Shown in pieces: positions 13,901 through 23,412 of a stretch of DNA of 64,000 nucleotides. Position numbers and translations under genes: made by a program. Numbering within the stretch: position 1 is the first letter of the stretch; each line of letters starts with the position of its first letter. Source of the stretch: Erythrophleum ivorense (lineage: Eukaryota; Streptophyta; Magnoliopsida; Fabales; Fabaceae). The stretch spans positions 62,001 to 126,000 of the forward strand of contig JAIUCV010000646.1 of the NCBI GenBank assembly GCA_026724425.1, in the 5' to 3' direction. The notes below the pieces were generated by a model. That model was not told the origin of the DNA. It searched no databases and worked only from the letters and a program-made list of their open reading frames with translations.

Positions 13901-15663
13901 AATTTACTCAAATCAAAACCCATGTTTGAGCTGCACTTTTCTTTTGACAGATAGTGCATCCTGCAGACCTATGTTTTAAACTACCAGATAATGTGAGCTT
14001 GGAGGAGGGGGCTATGTGTGAACCCTTGAGTGTTGGTGTTCATGCTTGTCGCCGAGCTAATATTGGACCAGAAACAAATGTGTTGATCATGGGAGCAGGC
14101 CCCATTGGACTTGTCACAATGCTTTCAGCTCGTGCTTTTGGGGCACCCAAGATCGTCATTGTGGATGTGGATGACCATCGATTATCTGTTGCAAAAACTC
14201 TTGGTGCAGATGAGATTGTTAAAGTTTCTACAAAAATTCAGGTACAATTGTCATTATGATCTGCAAGACATTTAGTGGCTTTTGATGCTGTGCTGCTTGG
14301 GAAGCAAAAATTTTTAGAAAAAATGAAGGAAGAAAGCTGCAGTCTAACATGTGGACTTGTTACTTTGTTTTTTTTTTTTTTCTCCCAGAAATCTATGCCT
14401 TAAAAACAACTACTAATTTTGCATCAGCTGTGCAAGTAGCGTAGTCTTTACTAGTTTTCTGTTTCTTTCTCCATTTTCCATGTATTCAAGTAACTCTTAG
14501 TTGTCTACATTGTGTAAAAGGTTCTTTTTCTCAAAAGAAATAGGAAAAAAGTCAATTTTGCTTTGTCCCTCTGCAGTTCAATTGCAACTTGTCATCGTAT
14601 AACATTAAACGCCAGCTAAGCCAAGTTGTAAGTGCACTACTTTGCAGGATGTGAGTGAAGATGTTGTACAGATACACAAGGCTATGGGAGCTGGGGTGGA
14701 TGTTAGCATTGATTGTGCAGGTTTCAACAAAACCATGACTACAGCATTGAGTGCTACTCATCGAGGCGGCAAAGTATGCCTAGTGGGAATGGGTCATAGT
14801 GAAATGACTGTTCCATTCACGCCCGCTGCTGCAAGGTATAATGCTTGGTCTGAGTATGTATGAATAGGAGATCAACTTTCCTGCACGAAAAATTCATTGG
14901 GACGTAATTTCCTATTATATTGGGACTAACATATGAATTACAGAGTGAGGACACCCAAAAATTTTAAAAAAAAGAAGAAGATTGTGTTAGTGACAAAAAC
15001 CCATACCAAACGTGATACTATACTTCAAAAAGCACGTAAACATGTAAGGATTTTTTTTTTGCATCGCCTTGTTCTTGCTTCTTTAGCACTAACGCCTGAA
15101 GCTTTTAGTTGTAGACTTACCATTATAACCAACATTGCTATATGCAATAGTGATACCCAAATTTTTCTGATTCAACGAGTTTGAGGACACGAGGACAATA
15201 ATTCTCAACATTTGGTATGAGGATAAAGGACTGTAAGGATGAAGAGTAAGATTTTATGGGCATGAAGAAAATGAAATTAGTAATACAATGTAATAATATT
15301 TGTAAGCTTATGGTAGAGGCATGGATATCTTTCGAAGAGCTACCTTTGCTGTTAGATCGATGTAACAAATCAACCACGCATGTTCTATGAGTTATTCTGT
15401 TAGATCCACACACACACAGACACGCATATATATCATGTTTATATAATTGATTGTTTCATTCCAAATACAGGGAAGTTGATGTAATTGGAATTTTCCGCTA
15501 TAAGAACACATGGCCTCTTTGTCTTGAATTTCTAAGGAGTGGCAAGATTGACGTGAAACCCCTTATAACTCACAGGTTTGGGTTCTCGCAAAGGGACGTG
15601 GAAGAAGCCTTTGAAACAAGTGCTCGTGGTGGCAATGCTATAAAGGTTATGTTCAATCTGTAG
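1950..15663 (+). CDS. SDH: NAD-dependent sorbitol (L-iditol) 2-dehydrogenase, six coding exons
   Basis: Coding exons are 1950-2046, 2178-2245, 2383-2619, 13951-14241, 14648-14835 and 15471-15663. They join in frame to 357 aa, close to the roughly 360 aa usual for plant SDH. The enzyme is a zinc medium-chain dehydrogenase that oxidises sorbitol and related polyols to ketoses, probably in the cytosol. Visible residues: catalytic-zinc Cys47 (ICGSDVHY) and His72-Glu73 (GHE); four structural-zinc cysteines at 102, 105, 108 and 116; the dinucleotide-binding GAGPIG at 182-187; and an acidic residue near 206 that fits NAD. The C-terminus ends ...KVMFNL. The start was chosen because MSRDG...ENMAAWL leads straight into the conserved N-terminus. 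The intron-1 acceptor is an unusual AAG. Intron 3 is 11,331 bp because of transposons. No stop or frameshift was seen, so the gene looks functional if the long intron is spliced. Confidence 0.93.
2907..3208 (+). repeat. Tandem duplication, 151-bp unit, two copies
   Basis: Two head-to-tail copies of a 151-bp segment (2907-3057 and 3058-3208) start in ...agaccataggaaactc. I see only one substitution (cttctcc versus cttttcc), so the duplication is recent. It lies at the 5' end of SDH intron 3 and has no coding content. Confidence 0.93.
3550..5866. repeat. Degenerate repeat of unknown class in SDH intron 3
   Basis: This non-coding stretch looks like an old non-autonomous element. It opens with TGTTAGCCCCAGAAAAGTCC and contains A/T-rich spacer. 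From 5270 to 5700 it has a loose series of TTTGGCC-containing segments separated by 'gatttttctcaaaa' and 'aaaacattt' stretches. The LINE is inserted in or beside it. I could not define its ends or a target-site duplication, and no protein domain was recognised. Confidence 0.35.
5883..9073 (-). mobile_element. Degenerate L1-type LINE with 16-bp target-site duplication
   Basis: A non-LTR retrotransposon in antisense orientation to SDH. It is bounded by CTCTAGGCTTATGTAT (5867-5882) and CTCTGGGCTTATGTAT (9074-9089), a 16-bp target-site duplication with one mismatch. The 3' end, at the low coordinate, carries the plant-LINE tail 'gaccccacttagtgg' followed by a TTG-rich tail rather than poly(A). 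At about 3.2 kb it holds most of ORF2 and a short 5' leader. Frameshifts and stops break the ORF many times, so it cannot move by itself. Confidence 0.92.
6484..8792 (-). pseudogene. LINE ORF2 remnant: endonuclease and reverse transcriptase
   Basis: Fragments in several frames preserve the protein order. The AP-endonuclease N-terminus (WNIGTLTGK, LQETKW) is at about 8607-8792 and its later part (ILDFLLAFDLILAN, SQINFFL) at 8075-8326. A linker lies at 7484-7783. Reverse-transcriptase blocks follow at 7074-7286 (NYRGIKLISHTMKLWERI), 6666-6854 (HQGSTLSPYLF) and 6484-6705, where the catalytic motif reads FADDIVLVGES. The domains establish an L1-clade LINE. The pieces are separated by frameshifts and stops, so no full protein is made. 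Confidence 0.9.
9256..9543 (+). repeat. Copia 5' LTR
   Basis: The 288-bp LTR aligns along its whole length with the 3' LTR at 13430-13712. It contains the shared stretch 'gtatctatgtataag' and ends ...CTTAGCTTACCA. Its last bases differ from the ACA end of the 3' copy. Confidence 0.9.
9545..9556 (+). other. Primer binding site (initiator Met tRNA type)
   Basis: TGGTATCAGAGC directly after the 5' LTR is the usual plant copia primer site, complementary to the 3' end of initiator tRNA-Met. Confidence 0.9.
9650..10560 (+). pseudogene. Copia gag remnant
   Basis: The reading starts MAFRSFGVRSTPMFD and is broken by two TAG codons within the next 60 bp. It continues as a UBN2-type gag (MKMKAYLRELDLWDVIE), shifts frame near 9900, and goes on with DEFQRSEKTKQMQVLNLRRE. 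A zinc knuckle CSHCHKKGHLEKYC (CX2CX4HX4C) lies near 10412-10453. A second, weaker knuckle follows and is interrupted by a stop. It is not functional. Confidence 0.88.
10620..13420 (+). pseudogene. Copia pol remnant (protease, integrase, RT, RNase H)
   Basis: In order: the protease active site decayed to IDNG (normally DSG) near 10648; the pre-integrase motif LWHARLSH near 10990; an integrase whose first catalytic Asp is lost (HTGVWG) but which keeps LRLDNG and SQKNGVSERKNR; a reverse transcriptase with KWVYRIKLD...KARLV and the catalytic YVDDLLIT near 12590; and RNase H with WYLKEM...DNDWAGSCDN near 13040-13110. Several frameshifts separate the blocks. The family order and motifs are secure. 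Confidence 0.9.
13430..13712 (+). repeat. Copia 3' LTR
   Basis: A purine-rich tract (aagattaaggaagag) immediately precedes it, as a polypurine tract should. The LTR starts TATTAGCTAG, ends CTTAGCTTACA, and is followed by the GGTTG target-site duplication. It differs from the 5' LTR at many positions with small indels, indicating an old insertion. Confidence 0.9.
13844..13861 (+). repeat. GT microsatellite
   Basis: About nine GT units, followed by an imperfect GT-rich stretch, in SDH intron 3 about 90 bp upstream of exon 4. Confidence 0.9.
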
Positions 15664-17585
15664 ATAGTATATCCAGGCTGCGATTTACAAACTGCATTAT
15701 TTTGAACCCAAGATATATACATGTTTATGCTCATGTAAAAAGCCAGACTACTGTGGCTATGCTTATGTAAATTAAAAAAAAATTTCTACATAATGATTTA
15801 TATTTTTATCATCAAATTCTTCAAAATGTATAAATTTTTATGAAGTTGTATTATTTTTTATTTAAATTATATATCTATCATATTATTATTATTATTATTA
15901 AAAATCTTGCACTTATCACATATTAATTAAGAAATCTGATAACAAAAGTTTAAAAAAAAATTACACTTAAATCTAATTCTTTTTATATTACAGCCATTTT
16001 TAGACTTTTGCCTTTTAAATCAATATCTTGAAAATCGAACTGATCATTAAACTAATAGAAATACTGATTCACGATTCATTAGTAAAATTGTGATTCAACC
16101 ATAGTTAAATTGGTAATAATTAAATATATCTTTTTAAAATTTTATATATTAAAATTTTAATATGATAAATAAATATTAATAAATTTTAAATATTTAATTA
16201 TTAATTCAATATTTTTTAAAATGTTTGAAAAATTATTTGTTAGTTGAAAAATAAAAACTACTTATAATTAAAAGTTAAAAATATTTAATATTAAATTTTT
16301 GAAATTCTTAAATTTGTATTAAGACTATACTTATCATTAAAATAATAATTTTAACCATTTTTATATTTGAAAGAAATTCTTAAACCATAGTTAAATTGGT
16401 AATAATTAAATATATCTTTTTAAAATTTTATATATTAAAATTTTAATATGATAAATAAATATTAATAAATTTTAAATATTTAATTATTAATTCAATATTT
16501 TTTAAAATGTTTGAAAAATTATTTGTTAGTTGAAAAATAAAAACTACTTATAATTAAAAGTTAAAAATATTTAATATTAAATTTTTGAAATTCTTAAATT
16601 TGTATTAAGACTATACTTATCATTAAAATAATAATTTTAACCATTTTTATATTTGAAAGAAATATTGTTAAGAGATAGGATATAATAAAAGAAAAATATT
16701 AAAAATAACCAAATGTGTTTTTTATCTTTTTGTATTCTTTTTTTTTTAATTTTTCTATATTTCAACTTTCGCCTTCTTTTAATATTTTTTATTTTTAATT
16801 TATTAAATTTATTTAAAATAAACTATTTTATTATATAAAAAAAATTTTAAAAAATTATGCTAACCAATTCAAACCGATAATTCAATTGATTTTTTGATTA
16901 ATTTAACCTATTCATTAATTAATCAATTTTCTGAACCAACTAGACCAAACTATGAACTTATTTTTGATCCAACCAACTAATTCAATCTAATTTTTTTAAC
17001 TATGCTTTAAACATGACTCTTTTTGTTTCAAATCATTTTCACCTCCACCTGCAAAAGACACAAGAATTAAGTTTTCAATTTACTTTTTCAAAAGGAAAAA
17101 AAATCGTCAGAAATTATCATGTGCCAGATTGACAAAAGTGTACTTTAGAAGAATAAAGAAAAAAAATCATTATTTGAGGAATATAATTTAACAATTCACT
17201 CAAAAATAAAAGCTCGACCCGTGGAATTTTGAATGCAATGGACTTGGGAAGTTGTTGAGTGATAAATGCATCGCTAATTATTAAATGATTCACGTACTGT
17301 TACACACCTAATATCGAGTACGGCGCCCCTTTAGTGTCACGCCAACTGAGCACAAAGCAGGACATGGGAACCTATACCACTATACCAAAACTTACGTCTT
17401 ATAGATGTACGCCTACGCCTATTTCCGCAAACTCAAAATTACACAATATCAACCCCAATCCTCTTACCTCACTCTAAATTCCCTCGATATGCCGACGAAA
17501 CAAATGTATAAAAAAATGAAAATAAAATAAAATAAAATAAAGGTTGTCGTGAGAACAAATGAATGGAATACATTAAAAGAGCCAT
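15664..17585. other. Intergenic region between two convergent genes
   Basis: It separates the 3' ends of SDH (+) and the ZFWD gene (-) and should hold both 3' UTRs and polyadenylation signals. It is strongly AT-rich, with a TTA run near 15884-15900, a 286-bp tandem duplication and an AAAAT run near 17520-17540. No gene is supported. Confidence 0.7.
16097..16663 (+). repeat. Tandem duplication, 286-bp AT-rich unit, two copies
   Basis: Starting at 'aaccatagttaaattgg', a 286-bp AT-rich segment is repeated head to tail (offset 286). I see no difference between the copies up to 'ttgaaagaaat', so the duplication is very recent or the copies are homogenised. Confidence 0.93.
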
Positions 17586-19010
17586 TTATTGGACGAAAGT
17601 AGTTGGCTCCGTTAACCAATTCCAGACTCTCACTTGACCTGTTCCGTCACCAGTGAAGAATATGCCCCCAGGACCTATCTGAACTGCTCGAACCTCTTGC
17701 TTTGTGAAAATCTTACCTCTCTGCAAATCTGCAAAAGAAGCGGGATATACAAAATGACGAATCAAGAATGAGTTCAATCCATACAATGGGAACAGAACTA
17801 ATGACGAATCAAGAATGAGTTCAATACACGTAGGTCTAGCCGATCAAATAGACTAGGCTTCCGATCTCATTAGTTCAGCTCACAAACATAGAAACATGCA
17901 TTAAAACTAAAAACTAGGAACTTGGAAGTTATTAAACGTGAGCTCTACAAATAAATTATATTCTATCAAATGATTGAAAGATATTACCAATACCAGAAAA
18001 CAGCGGAATGTTAACAAGTTCATTAGTTCATATTGATTTAATGGTCAAATGTTAAAACACTTCAATTCTGATTATACAGTTCTTGAACTTTAAAGTTATC
18101 CATATAAAGCTCTTATTAAATGTTTCAAATCACATTTCAAGCCACGATAATGGTCTTCTAAGTAGATATTATACAAATCTTAACTTCTATAATGTTAAAT
18201 GATAATTTAAATCTGAATTAATTTTAACTAACAGTAAGTATTCAAATAACCTGTTTAGATGAAAAATGTTGAGTTAGGCCAACTATTTGACCAAACTTGG
18301 CTCATGAACGAAACCATTTGTTGACCACTAACTAGCCCAGTGTCAGTTGATGAGTCAGTGCTCTGAACTTGTAAAGGTCAGCTCAAACTTTAACCAATAA
18401 ATTGAGAGTGGCAGAGCCTGAGATCATATAGTCAGGTCTGACTCATCTCATTTTCAGCCATATTTGTTAGTACCCTTGTGTCCGGGGAGGTTGGCCAAGG
18501 ATGGGTGTGGCCATGCTTGTGCAAGGCAAGAGATTTGGAATGGAATTAGAGAGGAACAAGTGAGATAATGAAAACTGGAAGACAAATACTTACGATGGCA
18601 AATCATGGAGGCGCACAGTATTATCAATGCAAGAGCACAGCAAAATGATCTTTCCTTGTGAATCATGCATCCCACAAAGTTTAAGTATACCCTGAGGCAG
18701 ATGATAACATCCTCATCATAATAATAAAATAAAATAAGCATCAAAACATTCACCTCATCCCTCATAACAAATCCCTCTAGCCACAAATCATGCAAAAGTA
18801 ATTTTAATTACACCAATACAAGAAATATCAAAACAAGATACAAAAGATGAGAAAAGGTGCATGCTTTTAAAAACTGGACTATCACCCTTTAACATGTTGA
18901 TGCAGCAAATGAGAACGCATATGTGAGTATGGAAACAAATAATGTGAAACAACCTTATGTATTACCAAGAAATGGCTTGGAACAATAAGAAGCTATAATA
19001 GGTATGCCCA

Positions 19011-19168
19011 CAGATCCTCCGCTGTGCATGCCTCTGTGCCGCACAGCAAAACTTCTAACTTCCAAAAAAAGAAAAAGGGACGGGTTGATGGAGTGCTGCA
19101 CAGAAATGGATGGATCTTCTGCTGTGCACAGCACAGCATACTGTGCCCTATGCACAAAAGAGGATCTG
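19011..19168. mobile_element. Palindromic MITE-like insert in a ZFWD intron
   Basis: Inverted ends CAGATCCTCCGCTGTGCAT and (reverse complement) CAGATCCTCTTTTGTGCAT flank about 120 bp. The interior contains further inverted 'gctgtgcacagcacagc' material, so the whole can fold into a hairpin. It lies in the intron between exons 7 and 8. No clear target-site duplication was found, so the element class is open. Confidence 0.5.
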
Positions 19169-20029
19169 CATCCAATATGTATAAGCCTTTGTAATTGATT
19201 TCCTCATGCTATACATGCCAAAATTGGTTGTTTTCATGATCAGAAACTTGGATTCTTTCATTTCTTAAATCATATGACTCACAACTTGTGGTGACAAGAG
19301 TTCAACTCAAAAAAGTAGATTATTTAGGCATGTGGAATAGAAAATAGAGATTTAATTCCTTAAAACCACGAGGCATCCACGACATTTCAAATTGGACAGG
19401 TACCATCTAAATATCCAAGAGAAAATAAATTCATACATACATGTTCCTCATTGTGAGTATAAGTCACTTCCAAGTTTCCACTTTCTGTAGCTACCCACAC
19501 CTGCACAAACCCCGCAAAAAAAAAAAATTCAAGCTGACAAAAATTAAACCCATACAGTTAACACACACACACACACAAAATCGGCAGGTGATGTTAAAGT
19601 GAAATCAACCTTTATTGTTTTGTCTAACGAACCAGATAAAAGAAACTGGTCCCAGCAAAGAACAGACATGACAACTGATGTATGTTCTGTTAACGTCTGT
19701 AAACACTGCAAAGTCTAAAGGTTCCAGACCTGACAGACAGTAATCAATAAGAAGAAACAAATTGAATTATCTTAGCACACCAAATCATACTATCATTGCT
19801 TTAAAAGAGTATTAAGCAAATACCAGTAATAGGATTAGATGCTTCTGGCAGAATGCTTATTATTATACCTATGTAAACTTACTCTTATTGTATTGTCCAT
19901 TGAACCCGAGTATAGCCTATTAGGTCCAACAACAAATGAAACAACGGCAAGGGAATGACCTTTAAGTGATGTAACAGGCTCAAAGGTGTTGGTAACCACA
20001 TTAAACTTCCATGCTAATATAGACCCGTC

Positions 20030-21631
20030 CTGCCAGAAAAGTAATTCATTTAGAGATTAAAACTGATCTTCCGTCCATAGATAGAGAAGGGAAAACAGAA
20101 TAAAATCAAGTCTTCATCTCAATTGGGCCAATGATTAATAAGCAGGGCTATATACCCCATACTTATCAGAAATTTCAATCATACAATCATGCCCCAAACA
20201 GAGTTAATAATAATTACTTATTTGGATGCAGACACACTCTGGTATAAAGAACCACCACCTATGCCAGGTTTAGTTAGTTCCAAAAAGAATATTTTTCTAC
20301 TTATAATAGTGATAGTGGATGGATCTACATATCCAATATCCACGTTATTTGTCCCTTTTTGTGCCTTCTCTCCGATGGAGAATAGGAAGATATTAGGAAG
20401 GATATTAATTATTTGTAAATTAGGAATTATAGATAAAGGAAATAATATTTTATTTAAGAGTAGGATTAGAAATTAATATTTCAAATTGATTTGTTTTACC
20501 TAAATTATGTTTTTCTATTATTTGTATTTTCTACCTTTTATTTATTTGCTATCTTTTCTTATATTTTGGACTCCTATATACAGCCCTGTGGTATTGATTC
20601 AGAGGCAGTCTATTCCTCTCCCACTCATGATTTCTGTCTGTTCCCCCCTCTTCATCCATTGTCCTGCATCACTCTCCTTTGCCTCTCGATCATTCCCCTA
20701 TTTATGTATTTTTGTTAACTTGTTGCTGAAAAAATTCATCCAATAAGTTCCATTTTTTTTCATATATATTTGTTATTTCATTTGTACATTGTTATTATTT
20801 TGGAATATACAATTATATGTGCACTACACTTCAATGTTTCCATGCACACATCACAGCACTCCATGCACCCGGGCTTCAGAAGCACTTTTTGCTGTATTTG
20901 GAGACATGCCATTAATGAATATCCCCTTAAATGGTTATCCTTTATTTTCAACTGAAGCTATACCGAAAGTCCTATTTTTGATCTAACATCTGCATTCCTC
21001 ATCTCACTATTCCTTATTTCCCCTGACATCCACCGCAGCATTTTTCAACATGACCAATGTGTTTGTTAAAGGAAGAATGAAGGGATTTGAGAGGGAACAG
21101 TTTGTTTGAGAGTTTCAATATTAAAGGAGGGGAAAGGGGACAAAAGGGAAGCAATTTTCCCTCCTTCACCCTCACACCCCCACCATTTGTACCCCTCTGA
21201 ATTGGCTGGTAAACAAGAGAAATGTCTTTCCTTTTACATAAAAACAAATGTAATTTACAATTTTACCCACAAACTGAATTAATAAACTCTGGAAGTTAGA
21301 ATTTTACACTAAACTTCCCTGCTTCCCATAACATCTCATCAGTCATCTAAACAAGAGGCAGGTAGCTCATTCCCATTTTCCCCTCTTCTTCAAAACTTCC
21401 AAACATAGCCTATTATTTATGGACATTTAGTACCTTAACGTCCTAATGCAACATTCTATAAAATTTAACCTTCAGTGAGAAATGCATAAAAAGCCCAAAA
21501 TACACTACTTCCTTTCATCCAACAAGCCCTAAGCACCAATACTGTAAATCCCCGTCAGAAACTCCATCAGGAAAGAAAGCAAACTGTTAACATAACAAAT
21601 ATTTTTGTCTATGATAGAAAACAAATTTTAC
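20030..21631. other. Long ZFWD intron 4
   Basis: At 1.6 kb this is the longest intron of the gene. It holds AT-rich sequence, a pyrimidine-rich stretch around 20490-20720 and a purine-rich/pyrimidine-rich pair near 21070-21190, and may contain small old transposon insertions. No coding content was recognised. Confidence 0.5.
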
Positions 21632-23358
21632 CTGCGTACCAGCAAAGAGCATATCGTTACCCACAGCCAATGCGTAAACTTGTCCAATGGGGCCACTCAG
21701 ACTTAGCTCCATTGAAGTTTGAGTGTTCCAGGCCTGCAAAAACAATGTCATCAACCAAACACAATATCATAATCATTCATGCTGCTATGAATGGCACAAA
21801 GAATATTGATCCTAGCAAAAGAATACAATTACTAAATTAGATACAGTGGACTTGATTCAAAAGTCTAGAGTATAAATGGAGAAACAGAAAAACAAAATGG
21901 TGATGTGCCTTATCTTACCTTAACAAAATTAGGTATGCCAACAAAAACCCAAGGACCTTCACTGATCATACAACCCACTTCGCAACCAAGAGTAATCACA
22001 GCCATACACTGCAAAGGAATATCAAGAAACAATAACGAGATCAATCTTGCCTCTGTTTTTATAATTAGAAAGAAACTAGCAAACAGAAAAAAGAATGCAA
22101 TGTTCACCTCATAACTTTTATTCTGACCATGAAATTTGAAAGAGAAATGTAAAGGAACAAGAAATGAAATCAACTAAATAAGCCATAAGAGAGAAAAAAT
22201 GAAATAAAATAAAATAAATTAGAGCTACAACCAGTTTCCTATTTTACACTCATAAACCCTTGTTGCACAGAAAATAGCAAGGAAGGATGTGTCTGATGGA
22301 GATCATCAAGCAAACAACTGGCAGTTGATGTTATCAGTTTGTAATAAGGGATCAATGTAATGTTATGAATATGAAACGCTTGACCTTTTCTGAAAAAACA
22401 GCAACTTCATTTGAGAAAAGACGGATAGTTTTTGGCTTTATATTGAACGAAGACTGTTGTTAATTTATGAAAAGACTTGAAAAGGCACCCAAAAATAATG
22501 TCTGAAGGCAATTTACAGAATCCACTGTAACTAATTTGATGAGAAGCATGCACCTTCTGCATAATTTGACGTAAAACAATCAGTTATGCATTTAAATATG
22601 TCCTCAAATTCAAGTCTTGTAAAATTTGATCTGGCGCCTGGATTAAAAAAACTTCCACATATAGCAATATAATTTGAGCTACCTTTCACACATAGTAGTT
22701 TGGCGGCAGAAGAAAATGTTCTTCACCAGGTCTTAACTAAACAAAATTCAAACCTCACAAAGTAACAATTTTCTCCTCTTCCAAGGATATGGAATCAAGA
22801 AGCAAAAGAGTCCAAGGAGAACTGTCTGAGTATTTGCATTTAAAATTGAAGCTGGAATAACTCTATTAGAGAAAGACAAGAAGAAAATGCGATAACAACC
22901 TGACCAGACTGGCAGTCCCAAAGCCTTACTGTCTCATCCTTACTTCCAGTATAAAGCCTATCAGAACCAGATGGCAGAGCTATTCCACTCACAACCTGTT
23001 CATATGTTCACAACCAGCCTATTAACTTCCAGTCTCCAATTATATTCCCTAAAGTGCACCAACCGAAAGATTAAGTGATTCTTTACCTTCTGATGCCCTT
23101 CAAGTTGTGTCAGCAGGGAAAAACCATCCCCTACACTCCAAGAGTGGAGAAACTTACACCTGTCTCCATAACTACAACTACCCTGAACCCAATAATTGCA
23201 AACCTTTTCAGTCTTCCTAAATATTTTATTACCAACTACGGGTCCTCCACCACCATGAACCCGCCCCCACGTTGAAGCTCCACTAAAATTCGGATTCCTC
23301 CGTGGACCTGTGAACCCTGAATCATCAGCAGACCCATGGGACCTTTTCGAAGACATCA

Positions 23359-23361
23359 CAT
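23359..23361 (-). promoter_or_regulatory. Minimal upstream ORF (ATG-TGA) overlapping the ZFWD start codon
   Basis: The transcript strand reads ATGTGATG, so an ATG is followed at once by TGA whose last base is the first base of the start codon at 23356. Start-stop elements can slow or reset scanning ribosomes. Whether this one is used is not known. Confidence 0.5.
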
Positions 23362-23412
23362 CGGCGTTTGGAAGAGGTAATTCACTGTGCAGAAACTGGC
23401 AGGGATACCTAT

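Larger units (their letters stand above)
17586..23356 (-). pseudogene. ZFWD-type CCCH zinc-finger/WD40 gene, nine exons, two disabling lesions
   Basis: Coding exons, in transcript order: 23356-23087, 22995-22900, 22008-21919, 21733-21632, 20029-19883, 19729-19610, 19500-19441, 18691-18594 and 17728-17586. Every junction is GT-AG and frame is kept through exon 8. Exon 1 encodes one CX7CX5CX3H finger (Cys53, Cys61, Cys67, His71). The rest encodes WD40 blades, e.g. LYTGSKDETVRLWD, LYSGSMDNTIRVW, LLSGSLDKTIKVW and FFTGDGTGQVRVWNW. The intact product would be a CCCH/WD40 scaffold of about 427 aa. Lesion 1: TAG at 19717-19715 in exon 6 (VWNL-stop-TLQC, where relatives have Glu or Asp), truncating at 239 aa. 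Lesion 2: exon 9 reads GAGAGG where GAGAGAGG is needed, giving TAA at 17715-17713. The preserved splice sites suggest recent loss. A non-reference haplotype or assembly error is possible. Confidence 0.85.
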
